In this document: positions 15,654 through 24,494 of the stretch, in pieces
How positions within the stretch are numbered: position 1 is the first letter of the stretch
Layout of the letters: each line of letters starts with the position of its first letter
Assembly (NCBI GenBank): GCA_017396515.1
Contig: JAFQLV010000035.1
Coordinates: forward strand, 1 to 37,472
Reading direction: 5' to 3'
DNA: 37,472 nt
Origin: Clostridia bacterium
GTDB lineage: Bacteria > Bacillota > Clostridia > Oscillospirales > Acutalibacteraceae
Program-made: the position numbers and the translations under genes
Notes under the pieces: generated by a model
Database searches by the model: none
What the model was told of the DNA's origin: nothing
What the model saw: only the letters and a program-made list of their open reading frames with translations

Positions 15654-17750
15654 ATGAAAATTTATGAGAATAACGGTGTTTTCGTTCTCGAAACACAGAA
15701 CACCCATTACGCTATGGCTGTTGACTGTGAAGGTGTCATAAATCACCTTCATTGGGGAAAGCCTTGTAAGATTGACGACTATAAATCGGTTTATAAGCCT
15801 TGGGAAAGAAACTCAAATCATTCGGCAAGAGATTGCTGTAAAACCGAGTATCTTCCTTACTGCGGCAGTGTTTACCGCCCCGTGGCATTTGTGGCAAAGC
15901 ACGGTGACGGCTGCAGAGAAACGGTTCTTACTTATGACAGCCACAAAATTTCTGAAGGGGAGGACTACATTCTTCTTGAAATTGAGCTGTCGGATAAGCC
16001 CTACAGCCTTGCAGTTACCTTGTGCTACAAGCTCAGAGAAAACACGGATGTTATCGAAAGATACACTAAGATTAAAAATAAATCCGACAGTGCCGTACTT
16101 CTTAGTAAAATTGCGTCGGGTGAGTTTAATCTGCCCTCAAAAAGGCCCTACCTTTCCACAAACACAAACGGCTCGTGGGGCGGTGAATTCAGAATTGAAA
16201 AAACTGAGGTCAAAAACGGAACTCTCTTATATGACAGCAGAAAAGGCGGCAGTGACCATACATTGAATCCATGGTTCATTCTGTCGCAGAATGCAGATGA
16301 AAAGCAGGGTGATGTTTACTTCGGTGCTCTTGCATGGAGCGGTAATTTCAAAGTGGAAATCAACCGTGATTTTGCAGGCGTTACAAGAGCTGTTATCGGC
16401 ATTAACGATTTTGATTTTTCTTATAACCTTCGCCCCGGTGAGGAGTTTATTACACCGTCGGTTTATTGCGGTTATGCTGTCGGCTACGGCGGAATGAGTA
16501 ATCAGATGAATGCCTATGCGGTGGAAAACATATTGCCGAAGCGTTTTGCAAAAGAGCCTTTGCCTGTGCTTTATAACAGCTGGGAGGCCACCTTCTTTGA
16601 TGTCAGCTCTGAATCACAGCAGAAAATTGCAGAAATTGCCGCTGACATCGGATGTGAGCTTTTTGTTATGGATGATGGCTGGTTCGGTCAGCGTAAGGAT
16701 GATTGGGCAGGCCTTGGTGATTGGTATGTTAATAAGGATAAGTTCCCTGAGGGGTTAAAACCGCTTATAGATAAGGTCAAGTCATTGGGTATGCGTTTCG
16801 GACTTTGGTTTGAGCCTGAAATGGTCAACCCTGACAGTGATTTATACAGAGCACATCCCGAATGGACATATCACTATAAAACAAGAAAGGCGTCTCTGCT
16901 TCGTCAGCAGCTTGTGCTGAATTTAACAAGAGACGATGTGAAAGAATTTGTTTTCGGTGTTATGGATAAAATGCTCGCCGAATATGACATAAGTTATATA
17001 AAATGGGATATGAACAGAGCGTATTCCGAAACGGGTGCTGAAAATCTGGAAAATCCTCAGGAGCTGTGGTATCGCCACACTGCGGCAGTGTACGAAATAG
17101 CTGACCGCCTTAAAGCGAAATATCCCGATTTGCAGATTGAGTGCTGTGCTTCGGGTGGCGGCAGGGCAGACCTTGGAGCTATGTCTCACTTTTCTATGTT
17201 GTTGACCAGTGACAACACCGATCCTGTTGACAGACTTGAAATTCAGCACGGATTTTCACTGCTTTATCCTATTAAGTGTATGCGCGCATGGGTAACGGAC
17301 ACAAATAGATATTCCCGCAAAAATGATTTTGATTTCAGATTTAATGTCACGATGCAGGGCTCCCTTTCAATCGGCGGCAATCTTACAAAATACAGTGAGG
17401 AAGAGCTTGAAATTCACAGAAAATATATTACTCTTTATAAAGAGATAAGAAACACGGTGCAGTTCGGTGCCTTTTACCGCCTTGCAAATTATGCTGAGGA
17501 TAGAATTTATGCTACACAATATGTTCTCGGTAGTGAGAGCGTAATCTTCCTTTGCACAAGTGTCAACAGCTTCTTCAATGATAAGTTCTATCATATTTTC
17601 TTTGAAGGTCTTGACAGTGAAGGCACATATAAGCTTACCTATGACGATAAAGAAGAAATATACGGTGGCGCATATCTTATGAATGTTGGTCTCGATTTTG
17701 AAATTGGCGGAACACTCAGGTCAAAAATAATCAGGCTTAAAAGGATATAA
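15654..17750 (+). CDS. Alpha-galactosidase, GH36, cytoplasmic
   Basis: Hydrolyses terminal alpha-1,6-galactosyl bonds in melibiose, raffinose and similar sugars. 698 residues, typical for GH36, with an N-terminal beta-sandwich domain (about 1-300), a TIM barrel (about 310-630) and a short C-terminal beta domain. Diagnostic motifs are LFVMDDGWFG, WFEPEMVNPDS, SYIKWDMNR with nucleophile Asp452, CASGGGRADLG, and TSDNTDPVDR with acid/base Asp520. There is no signal peptide. It starts 1 nt after the previous stop, with GGGAGG overlapping the end of that gene, so the two are translationally coupled. Last gene of the operon, closed by a terminator. Confidence 0.95.
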   Translation: MKIYENNGVFVLETQNTHYAMAVDCEGVINHLHWGKPCKIDDYKSVYKPWERNSNHSARDCCKTEYLPYCGSVYRPVAFVAKHGDGCRETVLTYDSHKISEGEDYILLEIELSDKPYSLAVTLCYKLRENTDVIERYTKIKNKSDSAVLLSKIASGEFNLPSKRPYLSTNTNGSWGGEFRIEKTEVKNGTLLYDSRKGGSDHTLNPWFILSQNADEKQGDVYFGALAWSGNFKVEINRDFAGVTRAVIGINDFDFSYNLRPGEEFITPSVYCGYAVGYGGMSNQMNAYAVENILPKRFAKEPLPVLYNSWEATFFDVSSESQQKIAEIAADIGCELFVMDDGWFGQRKDDWAGLGDWYVNKDKFPEGLKPLIDKVKSLGMRFGLWFEPEMVNPDSDLYRAHPEWTYHYKTRKASLLRQQLVLNLTRDDVKEFVFGVMDKMLAEYDISYIKWDMNRAYSETGAENLENPQELWYRHTAAVYEIADRLKAKYPDLQIECCASGGGRADLGAMSHFSMLLTSDNTDPVDRLEIQHGFSLLYPIKCMRAWVTDTNRYSRKNDFDFRFNVTMQGSLSIGGNLTKYSEEELEIHRKYITLYKEIRNTVQFGAFYRLANYAEDRIYATQYVLGSESVIFLCTSVNSFFNDKFYHIFFEGLDSEGTYKLTYDDKEEIYGGAYLMNVGLDFEIGGTLRSKIIRLKRI

Positions 17751-17756
17751 AATTTC

Positions 17757-17780
17757 AGCGGTCGGTGATTACCGACCGCT
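17757..17780. terminator. Bidirectional terminator between convergent genes
   Basis: AGCGGTCGGT/ACCGACCGCT, a perfect 10-bp stem with a GATT loop. Plus-strand tail TCGCTGTTTT, minus-strand tail GAAATTTTATA. It serves the alpha-galactosidase operon and the dehydrogenase gene. Confidence 0.85.
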
Positions 17781-17789
17781 TCGCTGTTT

Positions 17790-18749
17790 TCAGTTTACTA
17801 CATTTACCGGTTCGCCTTTGACAAAGCCTTCAACATTACTTCTGAAAATGTTCATAAGTCTGCTTCTTGCCTCAAAGCTTGCCCATGCAATATGGGGAGT
17901 GATAAGACATTTTTCGCAAGTGAGCAGGGGATTGTCTTCCCTTGCAGGCTCAACGGAAAGCACATCAACGCCGGCACCCGCAATTAAACCCTCATCAAGA
18001 GCTTTCTTTAAATCTGCTTCGTTTATTACAGGTCCTCTTGAGGTGTTGATGAGAAGGGCAGTCTTTTTCATTTTGCTCAGGAACTCATAATTAACAAGGC
18101 CGGTGGTTTCTGCAGTGAGAGGGCAGTGAAGTGAAATTATATCCGACTGGGTTATCACTTCATCAAGTGAAACAAAATCAACACTGCCGAAGCCACTGTA
18201 GCTTCTTGTGTTGGGGGAGTAGGCTATAACCTTCATGCCGAAGGCATTGGCTATCTGTGCCACTGCACTGCCGATTTTGCCGAAGCCAACGATGCCGAGA
18301 GTTTTATGGGCTATTTCGGTTATGGGTGTTTTCCAATAGCAGAAATGCTCGCTTTTGCACCAATCACCCTTTTTTACGCTTTCATTATGAAGAGCAACCT
18401 GATTTGTAAGCTCAAGAATAAAAGCAAAAACAAGCTGTGCAACACCGTCTGTGCTGTAGGCGGGGATGTTTGAAACAGCTATGCCTTTCTCACGCGCGTA
18501 CGCTGTGTCAATAACATTATAGCCTGTGGCAAGTGTGGAAATATATTTAAGCTCAGGCAACTTTTCAAGAATATCGGCGGTAAGCACGGTTTTATTTGTG
18601 ACGAGAATATCGGCACCTGCACTTCGCTCAAGCACCTTTTCAGGGGGAGTGATATCGTAAATATCATATTCGTCAACCAGAGCCTTAAGCCAATCCCATG
18701 AAAGGTCGCCCGGATTTTCTGCATAAGCATCTAAAATAACAAGTTTCAT
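17790..18749 (-). CDS. D-2-hydroxyacid dehydrogenase, NAD-dependent
   Basis: 319 residues, cytoplasmic. It interconverts a D-2-hydroxyacid and its 2-keto acid; glycerate/hydroxypyruvate is the closest look-alike, but the substrate is not fixed by sequence. The Rossmann motif GFGKIG lies at 155-160, catalytic Arg238 in NTSRGPVIN, Glu267 in VEPAREDNPLL and His286 in TPHIAW are all present, and ATGYNVID (74-81) is the substrate loop. Start codon ATG follows GGAGG. Single gene with its own promoter, convergent with the galactoside operon. Confidence 0.92.
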   Translation of the reverse strand: MKLVILDAYAENPGDLSWDWLKALVDEYDIYDITPPEKVLERSAGADILVTNKTVLTADILEKLPELKYISTLATGYNVIDTAYAREKGIAVSNIPAYSTDGVAQLVFAFILELTNQVALHNESVKKGDWCKSEHFCYWKTPITEIAHKTLGIVGFGKIGSAVAQIANAFGMKVIAYSPNTRSYSGFGSVDFVSLDEVITQSDIISLHCPLTAETTGLVNYEFLSKMKKTALLINTSRGPVINEADLKKALDEGLIAGAGVDVLSVEPAREDNPLLTCEKCLITPHIAWASFEARSRLMNIFRSNVEGFVKGEPVNVVN

Positions 18750-18785
18750 TTTTTAACCTCCATTACATATAGATTTCACATTCAT

Positions 18786-18814
18786 ATTATATCATAAGTG
18801 TAAAGTTATGTCAT
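18786..18814 (-). promoter_or_regulatory. Sigma-A promoter of the dehydrogenase gene
   Basis: Minus strand ATGACA (complement of 18809-18814), 17-bp spacer, TATAAT (complement of 18786-18791). Confidence 0.7.
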
Positions 18815-18921
18815 TATCTTTGAAAAAAAATTAAATAATCTCTTGATATTTTTGTGTATTATTTGTAAAGTTGTATTTATTTCCATTAAAATTCAAAAAA
18901 TATGTTGACCTTATGACAGAT

Positions 18922-18950
18922 TTGTTATAAAATAATATAGCTTGTATTAT
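18922..18950 (+). promoter_or_regulatory. Possible promoter of the VTT-galK operon
   Basis: TTGTTA (18922-18927), 17-bp spacer, TATTAT (18945-18950), giving a very short leader. TATACT at 18948 or a TTGACC at 18905 with TATAAA at 18926 are alternatives, so the exact promoter is uncertain. Confidence 0.45.
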
Positions 18951-18980
18951 ACTCACAAACAGTTTAGGGAGATGGATTTT

Positions 18981-19703
18981 TTGAACAAGAGTAAAAGCAG
19001 AATTTATATGCTTAACACAATGGCATTTTTGTGCTTTCTTCTCGCTCTTGCTCTCATAGTTCTTCTCAGGGTTTTCAGGCTTGAAGGCTTTTTGCAATGG
19101 TATGACAGATATATTGACACTCTTGCCTCCTTTGAAATATGGATGCAGACCTACGGTGCCACATGGATTTCTGTTGTTTCCATTTTGGTGAATTTTGCAC
19201 TTAAGGCCCTTATCCCGTGGTTTCCCATTGCTTGCCTGTGCGTGGTGAGCGGTGTGCTTTTTGAGTGGTACTATGCAATTCTTATTAATCTTGCAGGCAT
19301 GACGCTGCTGTTTACAATCAAGTTTTTCTGGGGCAGAAAATTCGGCGGAGGTAACGCTGAAAAAATCCTTGAAAAATTTGATGCGGCACATAATTTTATC
19401 GACAGCAGTAAGTTAGGGTCACGGCTTGTGCTTTTTGTGCTTCGTTTTGTGCCCTGCGCTCCCGTCAATTCTGTGAGCTGCCTTTACGGAACGACAAATA
19501 TTTCATATTTAAAATATATTGTTTTATCCGTTCTGGGCTTTACCTATAAACTGTTTTCTTATACGATTATCGGCAGAAACGTTTTCGACCCGGCATCAGC
19601 AAGCTTTGTTGTACCGTTCATAATTCTGCTGATATTCTCAGGCATGGTGCTGCTGACACTTAGCGGTGCTTTCGGAATAAGAAGCTTAACAACAAAAAGA
19701 TAA
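18981..19703 (+). CDS. VTT domain (TVP38/TMEM64, DedA superfamily) membrane protein
   Basis: 240 residues with about six hydrophobic segments. The centre holds the VTT pattern: PWFPIACLCVVSGVLFEWY, then NLAGMTLLFTIKFFWGRKFG, then the re-entrant part FVLRFVPCAPVNSVSCLYG. Family members act as lipid scramblases or transporters of isoprenyl or phospholipid carriers, but this branch has no assigned substrate. TTG 18981 is preferred because AGGGAG (18966-18971) is spaced 9 nt from it; the in-frame ATG at 18972 overlaps that site. galK starts 15 bp downstream, so they share a transcript. Confidence 0.82.
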   Translation: MNKSKSRIYMLNTMAFLCFLLALALIVLLRVFRLEGFLQWYDRYIDTLASFEIWMQTYGATWISVVSILVNFALKALIPWFPIACLCVVSGVLFEWYYAILINLAGMTLLFTIKFFWGRKFGGGNAEKILEKFDAAHNFIDSSKLGSRLVLFVLRFVPCAPVNSVSCLYGTTNISYLKYIVLSVLGFTYKLFSYTIIGRNVFDPASASFVVPFIILLIFSGMVLLTLSGAFGIRSLTTKR

Positions 19704-19718
19704 GAAAGGTTGGCTGAA

Positions 19719-21005
19719 ATGACAAGCTTTACTGAAATTAAAAAGCTCCTTGAAAACAAGGGTCTTGATGATAGCTTTTCAAAGGTTTATCTCAAGGAAA
19801 ATTTCGACAGTCAGTATCTGAGATTTCTCGAGGTGCTGGAAGCCTTTAAAGAGCTGTTTGACAAGGATGAAAAGCGTGATGTTGCTCTTTTCTCTGCTCC
19901 CGGCAGAACAGAAATCGGCGGTAATCACACAGACCATAATCACGGCCTTGTGCTTGCAGGCGGTATAAGCCTCGACGCAATTGCCGTTGCTGCAAAAAAT
20001 GACGAGGGCATAATCCGCATTAAATCTGCAGGCTATCCTATGGATACCGTAAGCTGCAGTGAGCTGGATGTAAAAGAAAATGAAACAGGCAAGAGCCAGT
20101 CAATTATCAGAGGAATAGTTGCCCGCTTTAAGGCGCTCGGTTATAATGTCGGCGGCTTTGATGCAACCACCGCTTCTCAGGTGCTTTCAGGCTCAGGGCT
20201 TTCTTCCTCAGCTGCATTTGAGGTTCTCGTGTGCACAATGCTCAACTACCTTTATAATGACGGCAAGGTAGACCCTGTTGAAATTGCCAAGATTTCACAG
20301 TACAGCGAAAATGTCTACTTCGGCAAGCCTTGCGGACTTCTTGATCAGATGGCATGCTCTGTAGGCGGCTTCGTTAAAATCGATTTTGCAGACACAAGCA
20401 AGCCGGTAATTGAAAAGATTGATTTCGATTTCGGCAAATCAGGCTACAGCCTTTGCATTGTTGACACAAAGGGCAGCCACTCTGACCTTACTGATGAGTA
20501 CGCCGCGGTAAGAAGTGAAATGGAAGCTGTTGCCTCCTTCTTCGGTAAGGATGTCTTAAGAGAGGTAGAAAAGAAGGATGTTCTGGCAAATGCCGGTGCT
20601 TTAGCTGAAAAATTCGGCGAAAGAGCCGTACTAAGAGCACTTCATTTCTACGGTGAAAATGAAAAGGTTCTTTTGCAGGCGGATGCGCTTTCAAAGGGTG
20701 ACTTCAAAGCCTTTATGGAGCTTATTATTGCCAGCGGAAGATCATCATATATGTATAATCAGAATGTTTATACCTGCAAGGCACCGAAAAATCAGCCACT
20801 TTCACTTGCACTTGCCGTAAGCGAGCAGATTCTTTCAGGCAAGGGTGCGTGGAGAGTACACGGCGGTGGCTTTGCCGGCACAATTCAGGCGTTCGTGCCC
20901 AATGATATGATTGAGGAGTACACAGGTGCAATGAAGAAAATCTTCGGTGATGATGCCTGCTATGTGCTTGCAATCAGACCCTTTGGCGGCGTTGAAATAT
21001 ATTAA
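19719..21005 (+). CDS. galK: Galactokinase family protein (GHMP kinase)
   Basis: 428 residues. It should phosphorylate galactose at C1 for the Leloir or a related route. GHMP motif 1 is SAPGRTEIGGNHTDHNHG (Arg63, His70, Asp72), motif 2 GSGLSSSAA (158-166), motif 3 GGGFAG near the C-terminus; the catalytic Asp209 (GLLDQ) and Tyr261 (EY) positions are present. The usual GEHTDY is changed to GNHTDH, replacing the Glu that in studied enzymes contacts the sugar. Similar variants are, as I recall, common in clostridial galactokinases, so another hexose substrate is possible but not required. ATG 19719 lies 9 nt after GAAAGG. Nearby epimerase and alpha-galactosidases supply galactose; galT and galE are not in the window. 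Confidence 0.87.
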   Translation: MTSFTEIKKLLENKGLDDSFSKVYLKENFDSQYLRFLEVLEAFKELFDKDEKRDVALFSAPGRTEIGGNHTDHNHGLVLAGGISLDAIAVAAKNDEGIIRIKSAGYPMDTVSCSELDVKENETGKSQSIIRGIVARFKALGYNVGGFDATTASQVLSGSGLSSSAAFEVLVCTMLNYLYNDGKVDPVEIAKISQYSENVYFGKPCGLLDQMACSVGGFVKIDFADTSKPVIEKIDFDFGKSGYSLCIVDTKGSHSDLTDEYAAVRSEMEAVASFFGKDVLREVEKKDVLANAGALAEKFGERAVLRALHFYGENEKVLLQADALSKGDFKAFMELIIASGRSSYMYNQNVYTCKAPKNQPLSLALAVSEQILSGKGAWRVHGGGFAGTIQAFVPNDMIEEYTGAMKKIFGDDACYVLAIRPFGGVEIY

Positions 21006-21040
21006 ATACATAAATAAACTGATAAAAAGGAGAACTCATC

Positions 21041-22927
21041 ATGAAAAGAGTATTTAACACATTTGCAGTGCTTCTTCTGTGCTTGACAATGGTATTCTCA
21101 AGCGTGACAGTTGCATTTGCGGCAGACCAAGTCGGTAAGTCCGGCAATATTGTTATCGGCAATGTTACCGCTACAACAGTAGAGGTAAGATGGAGAGCCG
21201 TTGATGGCGTTAAGGGTTATGTTCTTTACAGAGCTACAAGCCCCGACAGTGAAGAATGGGAAAGCGTAGGTAAAACCTCCGACAGAACTCTCACAGACAA
21301 GGATGCAAGCCCGGGTACTGTTTACTACTACAAGGTTCGTGCCTATAAGCTTGAGCAGGGTATTTTCGGTGACAAGATTGATGTTAACGGCAACAGAATT
21401 TACGGCGAATATTCAAAGACCGTAAAGGCTATTACTGACCCGAATAAGGTTTCAGGTATCAAGACCACAGATTTAAGCGGTACAAGCCTCACTCTCGCCT
21501 GGAACAGTGCTTCAGGTGCAAAGGCTTATCAGGTTTATCAGCTTAACGCTGCAACAGGCAAATATAAGAGAATTGCCAACACCTCAAAGAATAAGTACAC
21601 CGTTAAAAATCTTAAGCCTCTTACCGAATATTCCTTCAAGATAAGAGCATATCACAAGCTTAAGGGTGTTGTTTACGGTGAATTTTCACCTGTTTTCACA
21701 GTTAAAACAAAGCCTGCTGATGCTCAGAATTTCAAGCTTTCAAAGAGCACAAGCACATCATATACACTGACCTGGTCCGCTGACGAAAGCGTTGACGGCT
21801 TCCAGCTCGGCAAATACAGCAAAGAAGATAAGGAATGGAAGGTTGTTCTCAACGAGACAAAAGAGACCTCCTATACAGTAACAGGCCTTGAAAAGGGCGG
21901 TTCAGACAGATATATGCTCAGAACCTTTGTTAAGGTTAACGATAAGTATGATTACGGTAAATGGTCAGAAGAAATCGTTGGCGGTACCATTCCCAAGGCT
22001 CCCGTTAATCTTAAGCTTGCTGCTAACACAGATAACGGTATCTCAATTACATGGGACTATTCAGACAATGCTGCAGGTTACGAGGTTTATTGCCGTGAAG
22101 AAAACGGTAACTGGAAATCAGTAGGTACAACTCACAACAACCACTTCTCACACGCAAACCTTACTGAGAAGAAGACATATGAATATAAGGTCCGTCCTTA
22201 CATCGGTGCTTCCGACAGCAAGATTTACGGTAACTTCGGTGAGGTTGTTTCTCTTTATTATGTACCCATTGAAGAGCCTGAGACTGTATATCCCGATGAT
22301 TGGGATAACACAGGTATCATCGGTTACCTCTATGACCCCGAAGCAAAGTGCTTCTATACAGCAGATGACCCCTGGCAGAGAAACTTCGGTTATAATGAAA
22401 TTTATGACCAGAGTGCAAGCCTTGTTGCTATCATTATCGAAACATGCCGTCTTAAGTTTGAATATGACGACAGAGACTGGATGATTCAGCTCTGGAAGGG
22501 TAACTACGGCTTCATCCTTTACGGTGCTGAAATCGGTATCTATAACAAGCCCAAGGACAGAACTCTTGAGCACTATGACTGTGCAACTGACGAAGATATG
22601 CTTCAGATGGAAATGACCCTTTATGAAAAGACACAGATTCTCGGTGTTGACACATGGGTTAAGACCTTCTCCCGTCCTTATCAGAGACAGTGGTGGCATA
22701 CCGGCTTCGTTTTAGGTAATATGATGGCTAATGCCCGTTATGATACAGACCTGAGACTTTATGCAAGAATTACAATGCGTGACTATGCAATGCTTGCCGC
22801 CTGTGAGGCAGCATTCAGGGAGCAGGGCTTCATTAAGGCTGACCTGAAGAATCTTGCAGAGGTTGTTAAGGCTGAAGGCAACTTCTACACCACAAACGGT
22901 CTTGACATTTCATTCTTCTGGACTTGA
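21041..22927 (+). CDS. Exported FnIII-repeat protein with C-terminal DUF4474-like domain
   Basis: 628 residues. Residues 1-28 form a signal peptide ending VAFA. Four fibronectin type III-like modules follow (about 33-125, 135-225, 227-318, 320-410), with repeated W-x-x-x-x-G-x-x-x-Y-x-V-Y and Y-x-x-K-V-R-A-Y patterns. The last 190 residues (DPWQRNFGYN, WMIQLWKGNYGF, GAEIGIY, WWHTGF) match what I know of DUF4474, a domain of unknown function in clostridial exported proteins. No sortase signal or membrane anchor is visible. It starts 35 bp after galK behind AAAAAGGAG and is the last gene before a terminator. A carbohydrate-binding role is an inference from the FnIII modules and context only. 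Confidence 0.8.
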   Translation: MKRVFNTFAVLLLCLTMVFSSVTVAFAADQVGKSGNIVIGNVTATTVEVRWRAVDGVKGYVLYRATSPDSEEWESVGKTSDRTLTDKDASPGTVYYYKVRAYKLEQGIFGDKIDVNGNRIYGEYSKTVKAITDPNKVSGIKTTDLSGTSLTLAWNSASGAKAYQVYQLNAATGKYKRIANTSKNKYTVKNLKPLTEYSFKIRAYHKLKGVVYGEFSPVFTVKTKPADAQNFKLSKSTSTSYTLTWSADESVDGFQLGKYSKEDKEWKVVLNETKETSYTVTGLEKGGSDRYMLRTFVKVNDKYDYGKWSEEIVGGTIPKAPVNLKLAANTDNGISITWDYSDNAAGYEVYCREENGNWKSVGTTHNNHFSHANLTEKKTYEYKVRPYIGASDSKIYGNFGEVVSLYYVPIEEPETVYPDDWDNTGIIGYLYDPEAKCFYTADDPWQRNFGYNEIYDQSASLVAIIIETCRLKFEYDDRDWMIQLWKGNYGFILYGAEIGIYNKPKDRTLEHYDCATDEDMLQMEMTLYEKTQILGVDTWVKTFSRPYQRQWWHTGFVLGNMMANARYDTDLRLYARITMRDYAMLAACEAAFREQGFIKADLKNLAEVVKAEGNFYTTNGLDISFFWT

Positions 22928-22951
22928 TAAAATAAGACTGTGATTTATAAT
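22924..22951 (+). promoter_or_regulatory. Promoter of the fucosidase gene overlapping the previous stop codon
   Basis: TTGATA (22924-22929), 16-bp spacer, TATAAT (22946-22951). The -35 box overlaps the TGA stop of the FnIII gene. Expected start of transcription is about 22957-22959, the first base of the next hairpin. Confidence 0.65.
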
Positions 22952-22956
22952 TCAAG

Positions 22957-22986
22957 GCCCTTGGTAGCAATATCAAGGGCTTTTTT
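22957..22986 (+). terminator. Terminator of the FnIII gene, also the 5' hairpin of the fucosidase mRNA
   Basis: GCCCTTG/CAAGGGC, 7-bp perfect stem with a 10-nt loop and six T residues. The GGAGG ribosome binding site of the next gene starts at the base after the T tract. Confidence 0.82.
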
Positions 22987-22999
22987 GGAGGAAAAATTT

Positions 23000-24448
23000 A
23001 TGGACATACTTAATAACTCCTGGTGCGTTAAAAATAACGGCTATGCAATATCTGATGATGAAACCGAAAGATTAAATTCTGTTTTGCCTTCGGAAAGGCA
23101 GCTTGAGTTTATGAAAATGGAATACTATAATTTCGTACACTTCGGCATAAATACCTTTTACGGCAGAGAATGGGGCGACGGTAAAGAGGATATAAGCAGA
23201 TTTTGTCCTGCAAGGCTCGATACTGACCAATGGTGCAGTGTGCTTAAAAGTACGGGTAGCAAAGGTGTAATTATCACAGCAAAGCACCATGACGGATTTT
23301 GTCTGTTTGACACGGCATATACCAAGCACAATGTTATGAATACGCCCTTCGGTAAGGATATAGTAAGGCTGCTCAGTGAAAGCTGTAAGAAATATGATAT
23401 GAAGCTTGGCATCTATCTTTCACCCTGGGACAGACACGAGAGCACATATGGCACAGATGAATATAACGATTACTTTGTCGGTCAGCTCAGGGAGCTTTGC
23501 ACGAATTACGGTGAGCTTTTCTGCCTGTGGTTTGACGGTGCCTGCGGTGAGGGTGCAAACGGCAAAAAGCAGGTCTATGACTGGGATAGATATTATGCCG
23601 TTATCAGAGAGCTTCAGCCGAAAGCTGTTATATCTGTTTGCGGACCTGATGTGCGCTGGATAGGCAACGAAGGCGGCAGAGTAAGAAAAAGTGAATGGAG
23701 TGTCATCCCTTGCGGCAATGCCTCCAATGACAAGATTATGAATGCATCACAGCAGACTGAGGCTCAGGCAAAGGAGCTTGCCGTAACCACTGACAGAGAT
23801 GAGGATTTAGGCTCCCGCGAGCTCCTCAGCAAATACAGAGACCTTGTTTTCAAACCTGCTGAGGCCGATGTTTCAATAAATCTCGGGTGGTTTTATCATC
23901 CTGATATATATTATCTTTTCAAGAAAAACAGAACCGCAAAGGATCTTGCCGAGATATATTTCAATTCTGTGGGCGGCAACGCATCAATGCTGCTCAATGT
24001 TCCGCCTGATAAACACGGACTTATCAGTAAAAGAGAAATAAGAACTCTCAAAGAGTTCACCCGTCTTATAACTGAGCCCTTTGAAAAGGAAGTCAAAGGC
24101 AAGGCTGTTTCTGTTCTCAGAATTGACAATTCGGAGCGGGAAGCTCAGGGTAATGAGTTTGAGCTTGCGGGAGATGAAGCCGGCTTGAATGTGCGTTTTT
24201 CGCAAAAAGAGAGGGTTTCACTGATATCATTAAAAGAAAATCTTCGTTTCGGTCAGCGTATAGAAAAATTCAGTATCTATGCTAAAGACTCAGCAGACGG
24301 CAGTTATTATGAGATTTACAGCGGTACCGTTATAGGCTCGCGAAAGATTGCAAGGCTGAAGCAAGCTGTCGATACAGATGAAATCTTAATAGTACCGACA
24401 CAGTCAAGGGGTAACCCCGTGCTTTGTGATGTAAGAATTTATGCATAA
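23000..24448 (+). CDS. Alpha-L-fucosidase, GH29
   Basis: 482 residues, no signal peptide, so it acts on imported or intracellular fucosides. The catalytic barrel (about 20-350) shows FVHFGINTFYG, TAKHHDGFCLF and LWFDGACGEG with the nucleophile Asp179. A C-terminal beta-sandwich (about 370-482) follows, as in GH29 subfamily members. The acid/base is poorly conserved in the family and I do not assign it. ATG 23000 lies 9 nt after GGAGG. Own promoter; ends at a strong bidirectional terminator. Fits use of host or plant fucosylated glycans alongside the galactosidases. Confidence 0.92.
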   Translation: MDILNNSWCVKNNGYAISDDETERLNSVLPSERQLEFMKMEYYNFVHFGINTFYGREWGDGKEDISRFCPARLDTDQWCSVLKSTGSKGVIITAKHHDGFCLFDTAYTKHNVMNTPFGKDIVRLLSESCKKYDMKLGIYLSPWDRHESTYGTDEYNDYFVGQLRELCTNYGELFCLWFDGACGEGANGKKQVYDWDRYYAVIRELQPKAVISVCGPDVRWIGNEGGRVRKSEWSVIPCGNASNDKIMNASQQTEAQAKELAVTTDRDEDLGSRELLSKYRDLVFKPAEADVSINLGWFYHPDIYYLFKKNRTAKDLAEIYFNSVGGNASMLLNVPPDKHGLISKREIRTLKEFTRLITEPFEKEVKGKAVSVLRIDNSEREAQGNEFELAGDEAGLNVRFSQKERVSLISLKENLRFGQRIEKFSIYAKDSADGSYYEIYSGTVIGSRKIARLKQAVDTDEILIVPTQSRGNPVLCDVRIYA

Positions 24449-24453
24449 AAATA

Positions 24454-24478
24454 TCACCCTGTTCAGTGAACAGGGTGA
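24454..24478. terminator. Bidirectional terminator between convergent genes
   Basis: TCACCCTGTTC/GAACAGGGTGA, a perfect 11-bp stem with an AGT loop, A-rich on the left and AAAATTTT on the right, so it can act in both directions; the minus-strand T tract is the better one. Confidence 0.87.
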
Positions 24479-24494
24479 AAAATTTTAATTGTTA

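Noticed and set aside
18831-19391. Minus-strand open frame of 186 codons
   Set aside because: It is antisense to the VTT gene and its promoter region, has no ribosome binding site, and its residue make-up reflects the reverse complement of membrane-helix codons.
22148-22699. Minus-strand open frame of 183 codons inside the FnIII/DUF4474 gene
   Set aside because: It is a shadow of the strongly coding plus strand, without start signals or recognisable domains.
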